The notes beneath the pieces are model-generated. The model ran no database searches, had not been told where the DNA came from, and saw only the letters and a list, made by a program, of their open reading frames with translations. Made by a program: the position numbers and the translations under genes. Shown here piece by piece: positions 53,307 through 62,310 of a stretch of 64,000 nt of DNA. The stretch comes from Athripsodes cinereus (taxonomy: Eukaryota > Arthropoda > Insecta > Trichoptera > Leptoceridae). The DNA lies in assembly GCA_947579605.1 (NCBI GenBank), contig OX388317.1:25935384-25999383 (forward strand). The letters are read 5' to 3'. Position 1 is the stretch's first letter. Each line of letters opens with the position of its first letter.

Positions 53307-53489
53307 CACGAAACTATCAATAAGGCTTAGAAAAGACAATATCACCTTATTTGGTAATGCCCTGGACAGGACTTGAACCCGCAAGCCAATGTTTTCGTGA
53401 AAAGTGAAAAGGATGGGTTGCGGGTTCGAAGTCCCGTTCGGGGCACTACCAAATAAAGTGACATCGTTTTCTCTAAGCTTTGTTTCGTG
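53307..53489. repeat. Fold-back with tRNA-like arms
   Basis: Outer arms cacgaaac / gtttcgtg; then gcttagaaaagacaatatca pairs with the right-side complement. The arms contain taccaaataaagtga and a tRNA-3'-half-like segment: right arm ggttgcgggttcgaagtccc (B-box-like gggttcgaag), left arm its complement with acttgaacccgcaa. The centre is ~35 bp. So two B-box-bearing segments face each other. Confidence 0.7.
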
Positions 53490-53589
53490 TGTTTAAGTTA
53501 AAAGTACCTTTACTTAAACGAAATAAACAAACAAATGTTTTACTCGGTAGAATATAAAATTTAGCGGAATGTAATATAACACAACATGT

Positions 53590-53945
53590 ATAGACAATTT
53601 ACACAGACCGAGCTAGTCCCAAACTAAGAAATGAATCTTGTATTATGGGTACTAACACGACGATACACGTAAATACAATGCACTAAACACATATATGTGA
53701 ATAATATTGTGATTTGTAAATAGTGTTATGTTGTGTGTTTTGTTTACATCACTCGCCGCAAAGGTGAAAACTGTCAAGGTGAGTGATGTCAATTTTTGAA
53801 AATAAATAAATAAATAAATATACATAGATGTAACACCCAAACCCAGGACAATTTGAAAAAGGTCATTCTTCATTTTGCCTTGGCCGGGAATCGAACACGG
53901 GACCTCGTGACTCAAGGGCAAGAGCGTTAGCCTCCGCGCCGTCGT
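53590..53945 (-). mobile_element. S3 tRNA-derived SINE with internal insert
   Basis: Reverse strand: tRNA-like head ggaggctaacgctcttgccc, B box gttcgattcccggcc, body caaattgtcctgggtttggg, and 3' end ttagtttgggactagctcgg. Relative to 55228-55440, about 120 bp extra at 53700-53820 contains an inverted pair acatcactc / gagtgatgt and an AATA tract. Confidence 0.7.
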
Positions 53946-53951
53946 CTATCC

Positions 53952-54030
53952 TATTTTTTATGGCACGGAGAGGACTGACTGGATGTACATTACATGCAAC
54001 TAGAGTGCGGGCTACCTCAATCATGTTTCA
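53952..54030 (+). mobile_element. S1 retroposon 3' fragment
   Basis: tatggcacggagaggactga, acatgcaactagagtgcggg and ctacctcaat match the last third of S1. Confidence 0.55.
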
Positions 54031-54093
54031 TTTAGCACAAAACAGAGCAGTCTATTCCAGAATAATTGTTATCTTTGGGGAGATTTGACTAGG

Positions 54094-55037
54094 GCCAATT
54101 CTAAATCTTAATGAACTAACTAAGTAAAAAGTTGATTAATATTAGTTATTATGTACAACAACGAGCTAACTGGATTGGCCACAATATTAGGCACCCAGGA
54201 CTACTCATCGCCATCGCGGAGGGTAAGATAAGACAAATAGCAGAGGCCGAACAAGAGACGCATATATGGACCAACTGAAGAGGGACATGAACTGTGGCAC
54301 ATACGTGGAGCTGAAAAGACTGGCTGAGAATAGGGACGAATGGAGAAGAAAAACAAACTCGTTGCAGACCAATCCAATGGATTGTAACTCATTATATTTA
54401 TATAGTATTCAGCATTAGTTATGAACTATAAACAACTATAAACTCGAGAACCACCAAGTGCAAACGGTAAAATCTATGGGACAAACTAATATTAGTCAGT
54501 GATGCCGCAATACATAATGTTTTTCACGTTCCGATTTACACTTCTGTCAACAATTTAATAGTTGTCGCGCGTGAAAATTGTGAAATGTCAGATTTGCCGA
54601 TATATTTTGGCGTTCGTATTTGCGTCGGTGGTGGTGTAATTTTACAATTTATACATGCTAATAGTTGCGAGGGCCCTAAAAATATAAATTTTTACTTTTA
54701 ATTGAAAAAAACAACTTAACACTTCCAAAATATAGCAATATTCTGCTGCAAAATGACAGCAACTAATAATATTCGCACATTAAAAGTCGCGAATAAAATT
54801 CTGTCAAATCCAACTTATTTTAGTCGTCAGCTGTCAACTAAAATTTCATTCTGAATACGAAATCCGTAGATTCTCGAAATTTATAGTTGTACTAAGGTGT
54901 CAAAATGAACTAATGAACTAAATTAGTACGGAAAACTGTGAATACGAATTAGAACTAATTATCATGACTCAACTATCTCCTCACATTTAGTTGACTTAGT
55001 TAGTGCAACTAAACTATTTTATGATTCAGAATTGGCC
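54094..55037 (-). mobile_element. ~690 bp TIR element, copy A, with RTE-C insert
   Basis: Ends ggccaattctaaatctta and tgattcagaattggcc. Apart from the insert at 54156-54403, it is the reverse complement of 59081-59769 from end to end (shared landmarks caatttatacatgctaatag, aaaatatagcaatattctgc). TA lies outside the terminal base on each side. No transposase ORF. Confidence 0.8.
54156..54403 (+). mobile_element. RTE-C LINE C-terminal fragment inside the TIR element
   Basis: Encodes ANWIGHNIRHPGLLIAIAEG, KIRQIAEAEQETHIW, then after a frameshift DQLKRDMNCGTYVELKRLAE, NRDEWRRKTNSLQTNP. Insertion boundaries are fixed by comparison with copy B, which reads attatgtagtattcagcat without interruption. 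Confidence 0.75.
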
Positions 55038-55227
55038 ATATTGTACATAAACAACAAGAAAATATCCCCAGCTGAATAACAAGAACTCATCGCTTAAACT
55101 AAATTAAGTTTCATACCTTGGTTGGATCAGTTCATTGTGCCTTTGTATGATTTTCCCAGAAAACAATCAGGAATAGTGTGTATTACCTTAAATGCCAGTG
55201 AAAGTTGCATGACACAAAGGTTATTAA
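55038..55227. other. Unassigned spacer
   Basis: No element match seen. Confidence 0.3.
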
Positions 55228-55440
55228 CTGTTGACCGTCGGCCTCGGCCGGTCTGACGTAGAAATAACGCTCTTGCGAGTCACGAGGTTTTGAGTTCAAT
55301 TCCCGGCCAGAGTTAAATGAAAACTGTTTTTTTTTCAAATCGTCCTGGGTCTGGGTGTAACATGTATATTTGTGTCGATGCGTTCGATTCCATATTACAA
55401 GATTAATTGATGTCATGATTTAGGACTAGCACGACCGTGT
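55228..55440 (+). mobile_element. S3 tRNA-derived SINE
   Basis: tRNA-like head (gtcggcctcggccggtctga, agttcaattcccggcc), body cgtcctgggtctgggtgtaa, 3' end ttacaagattaattgatgtc and ggactagcacgaccgtgt. About 210 bp and the most compact copy of the family. Confidence 0.75.
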
Positions 55441-55844
55441 ATAATAGATATATATGTGAACGTGTTTGTGTGTTATATTAAATTTAATTAATTAAACAAT
55501 ATATCGATAGACTACAACGACTATTTGATAATAATAATAATACTATAAGATAATATTCATTCATCCGAATAAAAATATTAAATATTTTCCATTGGAGAAA
55601 TATATAATCTATCAGGTTTTAAGAATGCAAATCTTAGGAAGATTTAAAGTAGATTTAAAGTATCTAATACTTACGCAAAAGTTTATTTTTTTCTATTTTT
55701 TTCGTATGAATATATTTAAATTTACGTCAAATATTTATTTAAACCAGATTAACAAACACTATCACAAAAATACACTTTATGCAAATTATTGTTTTTTTTT
55801 TAAGTACATTTGCATGTATATCATATGCGTTACGTTAGGACATT
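55441..55844. other. AT-rich stretch, nothing recognised
   Basis: No repeat match; the ORF at 55592-55846 is AT-driven. Confidence 0.4.
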
Positions 55845-55895
55845 AGCATGTTTACATCATGCATTCAGTTCGCTGGCTACCCAACACCCAACAAT
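55845..55895 (+). mobile_element. S1 retroposon 3' scrap
   Basis: agcatgtttacatcatgcat and cgctggctacccaacaccc match the S1 tail region. Confidence 0.45.
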
Positions 55896-56009
55896 GCCGT
55901 CCAAAATTTTAAGATCTTAAAAGGTTCATCGACTGCCTATTCTACTTGTTCTGTACTTTTTATTACCAACAATAAAAGTTCTAAGAAATTTACTTCAAAA
56001 TGCAACTAC

Positions 56010-56408
56010 TATATTCGTAATGTACAACCACAACATATCCCAAAAGTGGGGTTAGCCAGTAGACCAGCTGCATGCAATTAAAATACAAGCTGTCCTCTTT
56101 GTGCTTAGAAAAAATTAAGACGCTTAAGACGGGTGGCAAACCTCATCTCTGAATTTAAGTTGTAAAATGTCTTTATTTTTTCAATCAACTGCCATTTACA
56201 GTACAAATTCAATTCAAATTTCTTTATTCATTGAAAATTTCTTACACATATCCAATAGTAATACATTATTTATGTAACAATTAACAATGTGTTGGTGTTG
56301 CTGCCCCACTAGGTACAATGCACATGTATCGGAGCTAACAACAAAGTTCACTCAATAACTTACGGAAGAGAGTGGGAAACCAATTCTTTGCCAGGTGCTC
56401 CATGGAAC
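56010..56408 (-). mobile_element. S1 retroposon split by a LINE 3' end
   Basis: 56020-56204 is the tail and body (cacaacatatcccaaaagtg, gggtggcaaacctcatctct). 56350-56408 is the head (cttacggaagagagtgggaa, ccaggtgctccatgg). Between them, 56205-56349 is foreign. Confidence 0.75.
56205..56349 (-). mobile_element. LINE 3' UTR inserted in S1
   Basis: aattcaatttctttattca-like start, the reverse complement of a polyadenylated 3' end, then gtgttggtgttgctgcccca. 5'-truncated to the UTR. Confidence 0.55.
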
Positions 56409-56419
56409 ATTCGAATCCA

Positions 56420-56580
56420 TAGTCACCAATTAAAAAACATTTGCCTCCATGAGCTCATTGCATGGAGGCCTGCACATGGTGAAGAATCGCTCGAGATAGA
56501 GACAAATAGTCTATAAAAGGAGGGATAATAGTTATGATCCTCAGAATTGAGGGACCGACGTCTTAGATGACGAAGATGTT
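56420..56580 (+). mobile_element. RTE-type LINE C-terminal fragment
   Basis: catggaggcctgcacatggt, gctcgagatagagacaaata and gatcctcagaattgaggg: the RARDRDKW-like codons and the following gatcctcag motif relate it to the fragment at 1-130. Confidence 0.45.
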
Positions 56581-57229
56581 TTTAATAGCATTTCTTACAG
56601 TACAGGACAATGAAAGAAAATGTAAACAGAATAGTGTGAATTGCATGAAGAATGCTCTTTCAATTATTACTTATTTATCAACAACTAAAAAACAGCTTTT
56701 ATAATATTCCTGGAATAAACTTGTATTAGCAATGGTAAGCTAATTGTGTACGTCAATACACGTAGGTACATATGTATGGACAAAAAGCTCGACAAGGAAA
56801 ATATTGTTTAGTAATACATACGTCACTCTTCTTAGATACTTAAAGGGCTGGAGTAAGCGAGACAAAAGCTCTCTCAGATCCTTCATTCCTGTTTTTAATA
56901 ATAAAACTCGTTTAATTGGTGAGCTTCAGCTGTTCAACTTCTTTAGCAAACAAATGATACCAATTTAAAGTTACTTATTTTTAGTACAATAATTCTTGAG
57001 TCTGTACATTCACAGAGTGAAAATTCATACTGATGATATATTTTTTTTAATTACTAAACACAGCTAATAACTGACTTAATTATAAAATAGTGCTAGTCTA
57101 GCAAATATTGTACCTTATTATAAGAAATTGAAAGTTAAGGTCAAAATATGTTTCTCGTATTTTTTAAATGTATTTTTGTGTGAATTTGCTTGTAATCAAT
57201 GAACAGTAAAGAATAAAAAAAAAAAAAAT
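56581..57229. other. AT-rich stretch with scraps
   Basis: 57000-57040 is the inverse of 8963-9000 (tctgtacattcacagagtga). 57175-57228 is a LINE-like 3' end (caatgaacagtaaagaataa, then 13 A). Confidence 0.45.
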
Positions 57230-57640
57230 GTCAGAAACCTCGATTGGAGAACCATGTCTACACAATGCAACATTGTGTAGAATCTAATCGGAAGAAGTGA
57301 GAAAGGTGTCCCAACGCTTACGAATTGGCTCAAGGCTGGCTTAAGTGATCACTTTCGGTGTTCATGGACAACGTTCACCAATTCCACCATTCTCACTGTC
57401 ACGATGTAAGGTCCACCAATCGAGAGACGCTTTATGCAACCCTTAAAAGCAACCATCTTTTTGGGATCTCATTTTTCAGATCTCAAATGGATCGCGATCT
57501 CCCGTCTAAATGGCGCCGGAACAATTAAGTTCAATACTTTATCGGCTGCGAGTTCGACCAGTCAGCAACAAATGTTTAGAATTTTTACTAATTTTTTTAT
57601 TGTTTAACCGGATTTGGGTGCAGATGAAAAAACCAACCAG
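57230..57640 (-). repeat. Dispersed repeat family C, copy 3
   Basis: Inverse of 45815-46160 nearly end to end (gagaaccatgtctacacaat, ccattctcactgtcacgatg, ggcgccggaacaatt). Beyond the shared end it continues into caatgtttagaatttttac-like sequence also found in copy 2. Confidence 0.7.
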
Positions 57641-57652
57641 AAAAGTATTTTA

Positions 57653-57714
57653 TAAAAATGTATTTCTTATTAAATAAAAATGTATTTCTTATTAAATAAA
57701 AATGTATTTCTCAT
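57653..57714. repeat. Three 23 bp tandem repeats
   Basis: aaaaatgtatttcttattaa is repeated at a 23 bp period, nearly perfectly, three times. Confidence 0.8.
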
Positions 57715-57854
57715 AGTTGGGCATTAACTTTTGTTTTTCGTGTTCTATCCCTCAAAGCACGAGCTCTGCTCATATTTGAGGGAATGAATTGTTTTGCTTA
57801 CTGTATAATTATAACTAAATGATTATTGTTAAAAAAAAAAAAAAAAAATTTAGT

Positions 57855-57945
57855 TCTCTTGAAAATGTCAATCGATATAAATTGACGAAAATACTCGAGG
57901 TTTCAAATAAATTAAAGTGAAAAATTAACTGTGTTTAGCTATAAA
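57855..57945 (+). repeat. PLE-like terminal piece with hammerhead-like motif
   Basis: CTTGAAAATG, stem GTCAAT/ATTGAC, GAAA at 57858-57890, then actcgaggtttcaaataaat and gaaaaattaactgtgtt, as in the fold-back at 8764. No second arm. Confidence 0.55.
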
Positions 57946-57964
57946 AAAAAACATCTTGTACAAT

Positions 57965-58045
57965 ATTTTATTTGTAAATCTACTACTACTATACCTTCAC
58001 GGCATATCCCAAAAGTGGGGTAGCCAGCGTACGAACTGCAAATTA
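57965..58045 (-). mobile_element. S1 retroposon 3' fragment
   Basis: ctactactactataccttca, ggcatatcccaaaagtgggg and tagccagcg; only the tail end remains. Confidence 0.6.
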
Positions 58046-58047
58046 AT

Positions 58048-58195
58048 AATGCGTGTGACAACGGTGCAGCACAGACCATGCCACACTTGTTGGAGTATCC
58101 ATTGTGCCCTGTCACATGCACTATGAAGGATATTTTTGACGCATTTCCACCTGCTGTGCTTTTTACACAGTACTGGAGTTTGATTGGTTTTTTTA
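58048..58195 (+). pseudogene. LINE ORF2 C-terminal CCHC fragment
   Basis: The plus strand reads CDNGAAQTMPHLLEYPLCPV, TCTMKDIFDAFPPAVLF, TQYWSLIGFF. The C-x(n)-QTM-x-HLL-x-x-x-x-CP pattern with CT-x-x-D is a C-terminal zinc-finger region of Jockey-type ORF2; one Cys is replaced (CDN for CDC). Confidence 0.6.
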
Positions 58196-58199
58196 ATAA

Positions 58200-58620
58200 A
58201 AATAAAATAAAATAAACTTTATTGTGACAATAGACAAGTACATTGTACAAAAGGCGGGTTTATTGCCAAATGGCAATTTCTGCCAACCAACCTGATGTTT
58301 GAAAAAAAAAATAAGAATAATAATAAAGTATGCCAGAACCATAGAAAAAATAAAAAATAATAAATAAATATACCCATACAAAAATAAAAATAAAAATAAA
58401 TAAATAAAAAATATATATATAATACATGCATAAAGTGGAATGGGGAAAGGGGGACAAGGAAGGGGATGGAATTATGATGGGTTATTGAGAGCAAGATAGT
58501 GATGTTTCAGTCTACTTTTGAAAATGGAAATTGAAGGAGCAAGTCTGATCAGTAAAGGCAAATCATTCCATAACCGAGCTATTTTTCTGGGTATCGACAC
58601 GATAAATAAATAATAAATAA
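58200..58620 (-). mobile_element. CR1-like LINE 3' end
   Basis: The left end aataaactttattgtgacaa is a reversed 3' terminus. The reverse strand from ~58600 encodes SIPRKIARLWNDLPLLIRLA, then ISIFKSRLKHHYLALN: a CR1/Jockey-type C-terminus. 3' UTR motif gcgggtttattgccaaatgg. Confidence 0.75.
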
Positions 58621-58770
58621 TAAGACATTCAGGATGGGTGGCAAGCCTCATTGCTGAATTATAACAAAATATGTATAGACAATACACAGATCGAGCTTGT
58701 CCCAAATTAATATATAAATATTGTATTATGGATACCAACACGACGATACACATAATTATATACTTACATT
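58621..58770 (-). mobile_element. S1 scrap and S3 3' fragment
   Basis: 58621-58665 (gacattcaggatgggtggca, agcctcattgctgaa) is S1 body. 58672-58760 (atagacaatacacagatcga, gcttgtcccaaatt, attgtattatgg) is the S3 3' part. Confidence 0.6.
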
Positions 58771-59080
58771 GAACTAAATACATAATATATGACACATTCG
58801 TAATTGTGTCGCTGAGTTTCAAAATCCGCTATAACACATTATTGTTATTCGGAGAAATTTGTTAAAAACTATTATACAAGTATTAAATGTAACTTCCTGA
58901 AGTCAAACAAGTTTGTTAATTATAAGATTGTTACAACATTTCAATTATAAATAAAATTTTGCTATTGAATAAAAATAAACTGTTTATTTTGTATACATAA
59001 AAAGTACTCCTTTTGGGCAAATGAGTTATATGGGATATTTAAAGGCAAAAAGAGATATAGCGGGATTATTTTCTCATTAT
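58771..59080. other. Unassigned stretch
   Basis: 58802-58842 (ttgtgtcgctgagtttcaaa, atccgctataaca) is the inverse of 60072-60113. Nothing else seen. Confidence 0.4.
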
Positions 59081-59769
59081 GGCCAATTCTGAATCATAAA
59101 ATAGTTTAGTTGCACTAACTAAGTCAACTAAGTGTGAGAAGATAGTCGAGTCATGATAATTAGTTCTAATTCGTATTCACAGTTTTCCGTACTAATTTAG
59201 TTCATTAGTTCATTTTGACACCTTAGTACAACTACAAATTTCGAGAATCTATGGATTTCGTATTCAGAATGAAATTTTAGTTGACAGCCGACGACTAAAA
59301 TAAGTTCGATTTGGCAGAATTTTATTCGCGACTTTTAATGTGCGAATATTATTAGTTGCTGTCATTTTACCTCAGAATATTGCTATATTTTAGAAGTGTT
59401 AAGTTGTTTTTTCAATTAAAAGTAAAAATTTATATTTTTAGGGCAACTCTTAGCATGTATAAATTGTAAAATTACACCACCACCGATGCAAATACGAACG
59501 CCAAAATATATCGGCAAATCTGACATTTCACAATTTTCACGCGCGACAACTATTAAATTGTTGCCAGAAGTGTAAATCGGAACGTGAAAAACATTTTGTA
59601 TTGCGGCATCACTAACTAATATTAGTTTGTCCCATACATTTTACCGTTTGCACTTGGTGGTTCTCGAATTTATAGTTGTTTATAGTTCATAACTAATGCT
59701 GAATACTACATAATAACTAATATTAATCAACTTTTTAGTTAGTTAGTTCATTAAGATTCAGAATTGGCC
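59081..59769 (+). mobile_element. ~690 bp TIR element, copy B (uninterrupted)
   Basis: Ends ggccaattctgaatcataaa and ttaagattcagaattggcc (15 bp exact inverted repeat, then looser). TA flanks the outermost base on both sides (tta|tggcc, ggccc|tatt). Rich in actaact / agttagt motifs near both ends. No ORF with transposase motifs, so it is a non-autonomous element. Confidence 0.8.
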
Positions 59770-59890
59770 CTATTATCATTTTATTTTATTTTTTTATACA
59801 AATGGCGAGTCTTTTGAAAGAAAGAATTTTCTACAGTCATAGAATATTATGTAAGTTACGAATCAAACGACATATACTTATAACTTTGTA

Positions 59891-60058
59891 GTTCGTCGGT
59901 AGCCTGGAGGTATGTAGAGTCTCAGCCTCTTGAACAAGGAGTCCGCGGTGCGATCCCAGGTGCCGGCAAACTCCCCTTTCACGACACAAGCTTTTAGCTT
60001 ACAGTTGTATTTGGGTTTACAACAAAGCCCAGATATATCTTTTTTTTTTTAAAAAACT
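59891..60058 (+). mobile_element. S2 tRNA-derived SINE
   Basis: gttcgtcggtagcctggagg with a 4 bp insertion, B-box-like ggtgcgatcccagg, body ctcccctttcacgacaca; the usual tgtgaaaggtgtataagg is deleted. Confidence 0.8.
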
Positions 60059-60249
60059 CAATTTTCCTGAAAATGGGTTATAGCGGATTTCGACACTCGG
60101 CGACACAATTGTAATAAATGTGGGTTTTTACGAATATCTGCCTTTTTCAGGACAATTAAAAACTAACAAAGAAGAGCTTTCTCAGGTATCGTAAAAAATA
60201 ATAAAAAGCGACAATTTTGAGATTCGGGCTAATGATGTCATCATTGAGC

Positions 60250-60648
60250 ACTGACGCGTAAAAGTGATGTATTTCTGTGTATGTGTGTTTGTGTTAATGT
60301 TGATGAGAGGAAAATTGATCCAACTGATTTGTATATTGTTTTGACGTTGTGAATAGGTAATTGTATTGGTTTAATTTTGTTTTGTGCTGGTAGATTTTGT
60401 TGAACGTTTGATGAACGTACTTGAGAACTGAAAGTTTGCTATTTGTAACAAATTCTTATATGTGTATTAATATTTCTAGCTGATTCTTATATGTGTGTTA
60501 ATGTTATAATTGAAATCCAACCCTCCGCACAAGCATTTAGTTGCTTATGGAGGGAGCATTTTTACTGTGTGTTATATTGTTTTATTAATGTAATATCAAT
60601 GTATACTGTGTATTTATGAATAAAATAAATATATTTAAAAAAAAATGT
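60250..60648 (+). mobile_element. LINE 3' UTR
   Basis: AT/GT-rich UTR with a hairpin (ctccgcacaagcatttagtt, gcttatggagg) and end tgaataaaataaatatattt then A9. No coding region attached. Confidence 0.45.
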
Positions 60649-61194
60649 ACACAAATAAGATTTGTTATCCCTGTTAAACAACAAAAAAATAATTATATTT
60701 TCCTAGAGTCATTTACTAAATATGAAATATTATATATTTTTTTTTATTTTCTGGTTTCATAATAATAATTAATGACAAAGACATCTTTTTCCTTAAAGTA
60801 CGTAAACACAACTATTTTAGTTTAATTCATTCGGTTCATTAATACATTTGTCAAATAAACTTTTGAAAACGTATGTTAAAACAGAAGAGGAAAAATCCGC
60901 GATAATCCTTATTTAAATATTAATTACAATAAACACAGCGAAAAGCTGACAAATCAAAGCCAGTTATAATGATACTTGAAAGCAATAAAATCTATGGCGT
61001 TTTATAACAAATGTGTCTAAGTGAGGGATTCACATGCAAAAGCGCATCGATTCAAGAATATTTCTTTTCTACTTGAAAGTGTTTTTGATATTAAATAAGT
61101 TCTTTTAAATATTCTATATTTTCTAGTGTTACTTTGTGGGAATAGATTACAAAAGATAATATTTAAAATTTAATTGAAACACTGTTTCATTCCA
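60649..61194. other. AT-rich stretch, nothing recognised
   Basis: No repeat match or coding frame seen. Confidence 0.4.
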
Positions 61195-61322
61195 CTATGA
61201 GAACTGTCTCATTGTTAAAACGTTTTCGACTACATTGTTTTGTTACTGATGATGACTTCATTGTAGTCGAAAACGTTTTAACAATTAAACAATTCTCACA
61301 GTGGAAATAAACAGTGTTTTTA
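61193..61322. repeat. PLE-like fold-back hosting a hammerhead motif
   Basis: Arms ccactatgagaactgtctca and its diverged complement ending aattctcacagtgg; inner arms share ttgttaaaacgttttcgact. The hammerhead lies across the loop and the right arm. Confidence 0.7.
61240..61284 (+). ncRNA. Hammerhead ribozyme motif, core intact
   Basis: Read 5' to 3': stem I TTGTTA (61240-61245); CUGAUGA (61246-61252); one U; stem II GACT-TCATTGT-AGTC (61254-61268); GAAA (61269-61272); self-complementary AACGTT forming a loop-less stem III (61272-61277); cleavage nucleotide U78; stem I' TAACAA (61279-61284), perfectly complementary to the first strand. All conserved core bases fit the hammerhead consensus. Stem III without a loop suggests it would act as a dimer, as reported for Penelope-like element hammerheads. 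The extra U before stem II is unusual but recurs in the other loci here. Activity is not shown. Confidence 0.55.
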
Positions 61323-61662
61323 GTTTTAAATATAATCTTATTGATGTTTTGTTTAATTTATGAATGACATGATTCTTGAATGGTCCCTTGCGGTAGTTTT
61401 TTTGCATAAAACGGCACATTTTTAAAAAATTGACAAATTATTTATTTTTACTCTTTTTCATCGTATCGATTAATTAACACTTTAGTCATAAAAAATACAA
61501 ACATTTTGGTTTTCAAAGTTAATTTGTGTTCCTTCGCATGTGAACCCCTCATGTATAAATATTAAAATGATAGAATTGGGCCCATAAATTTTGAATTTGA
61601 TAGACACTAAAAGTGTGCTAAGGAAATTCAGCAACAGTTTTTGAATACTATTCTAAAATACA
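61323..61662. other. AT-rich stretch, LINE-UTR trace
   Basis: 61385-61440 (cttgcggtagtttttttgca, taaaacggcacatttttaaa) resembles 28725-28780. Confidence 0.4.
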
Positions 61663-61991
61663 TCTTATATATAAAATTCTCGTGTCACGATGTTTGTTAT
61701 CATACTCCTCCGAAACGGCTTGACCGATTTTCGTGAAATTTTGAGTGCTTATCGGGTAGGTCTGAGAATCGGTCATCATCTATTTTTCATACCCCTAAAT
61801 GTTAAGGTCCACCCCGATTTTTTTTTTGAATATTTTTTTTTATTCTTATTTTTTTATTGTGAGGCATTAAAAATACATACAGCCCTAAATTTTCACCCTT
61901 CTACCATCAACCCCTATTTAAATAGCGATATTAAGTAATTCAATCTATATATTATAGTATATGGCAAAACAACGTTTGCCGGGTCAGCTAG
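61663..61991 (+). mobile_element. Non-autonomous Helitron
   Basis: TC at 61663 after A; CTAG at 61988-61991 before T; hairpin GGCAAA...TTTGCC just upstream of the end. About 85-90% alike to 32843-33174 by eye. Confidence 0.85.
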
Positions 61992-62044
61992 TAATCTTAT
62001 AAATATTTGAGAACATTTGTGCTACTCGTATGTCTCTCATTATA

Positions 62045-62310
62045 CCTGATACGGGTGTTCCAGGCTTTCCGCAGCGCTACCCTCCGGGATTCACTCCTCT
62101 ACTCTCAGAAGGGAGGGGGGGACTTACCTCTTTTCCCGGCTAGCTCACCCTGATGGAGATAAGTCCTCAGTCCTCCGCTCCTACGAACAGCCGGAGGTAG
62201 CTGACAACCCGTACGATATCTTCCTCTGCGGACTTGAACCGCGAGAGGGCCTTTCTCTCTTCCTCCTTCGAAACTCAATAAGTATGCAAGCAAGTGGTGG
62301 GATAGGGAAT
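62045..62310. other. GC-rich block, unassigned
   Basis: gttccaggctttccgcagcg, ctaccctccgggattcactc, aagtcctcagtcctccgctc and ggacttgaaccgcgagaggg are far richer in GC than the surroundings. The reverse strand has a 62-residue Arg/Gly-rich frame (62105-62293) and a good splice-donor-like agaggtaagt at 62126. It could be element 5' sequence related to the ORF at 63093 or a gene remnant; undecided. Confidence 0.4.

Noticed and set aside
53380..53460. A tRNA gene in the fold-back
   Set aside because: Only a 3'-half-like segment is present and it is mirrored in both arms.
57653..57714. CRISPR-like array
   Set aside because: The 23 bp units are contiguous with no spacers, and the DNA is eukaryotic.
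58802..60113. A single large element bounded by the 40 bp inverted pair
   Set aside because: The pair is not at clean element ends, and no matching target duplication was found; kept only as a note.
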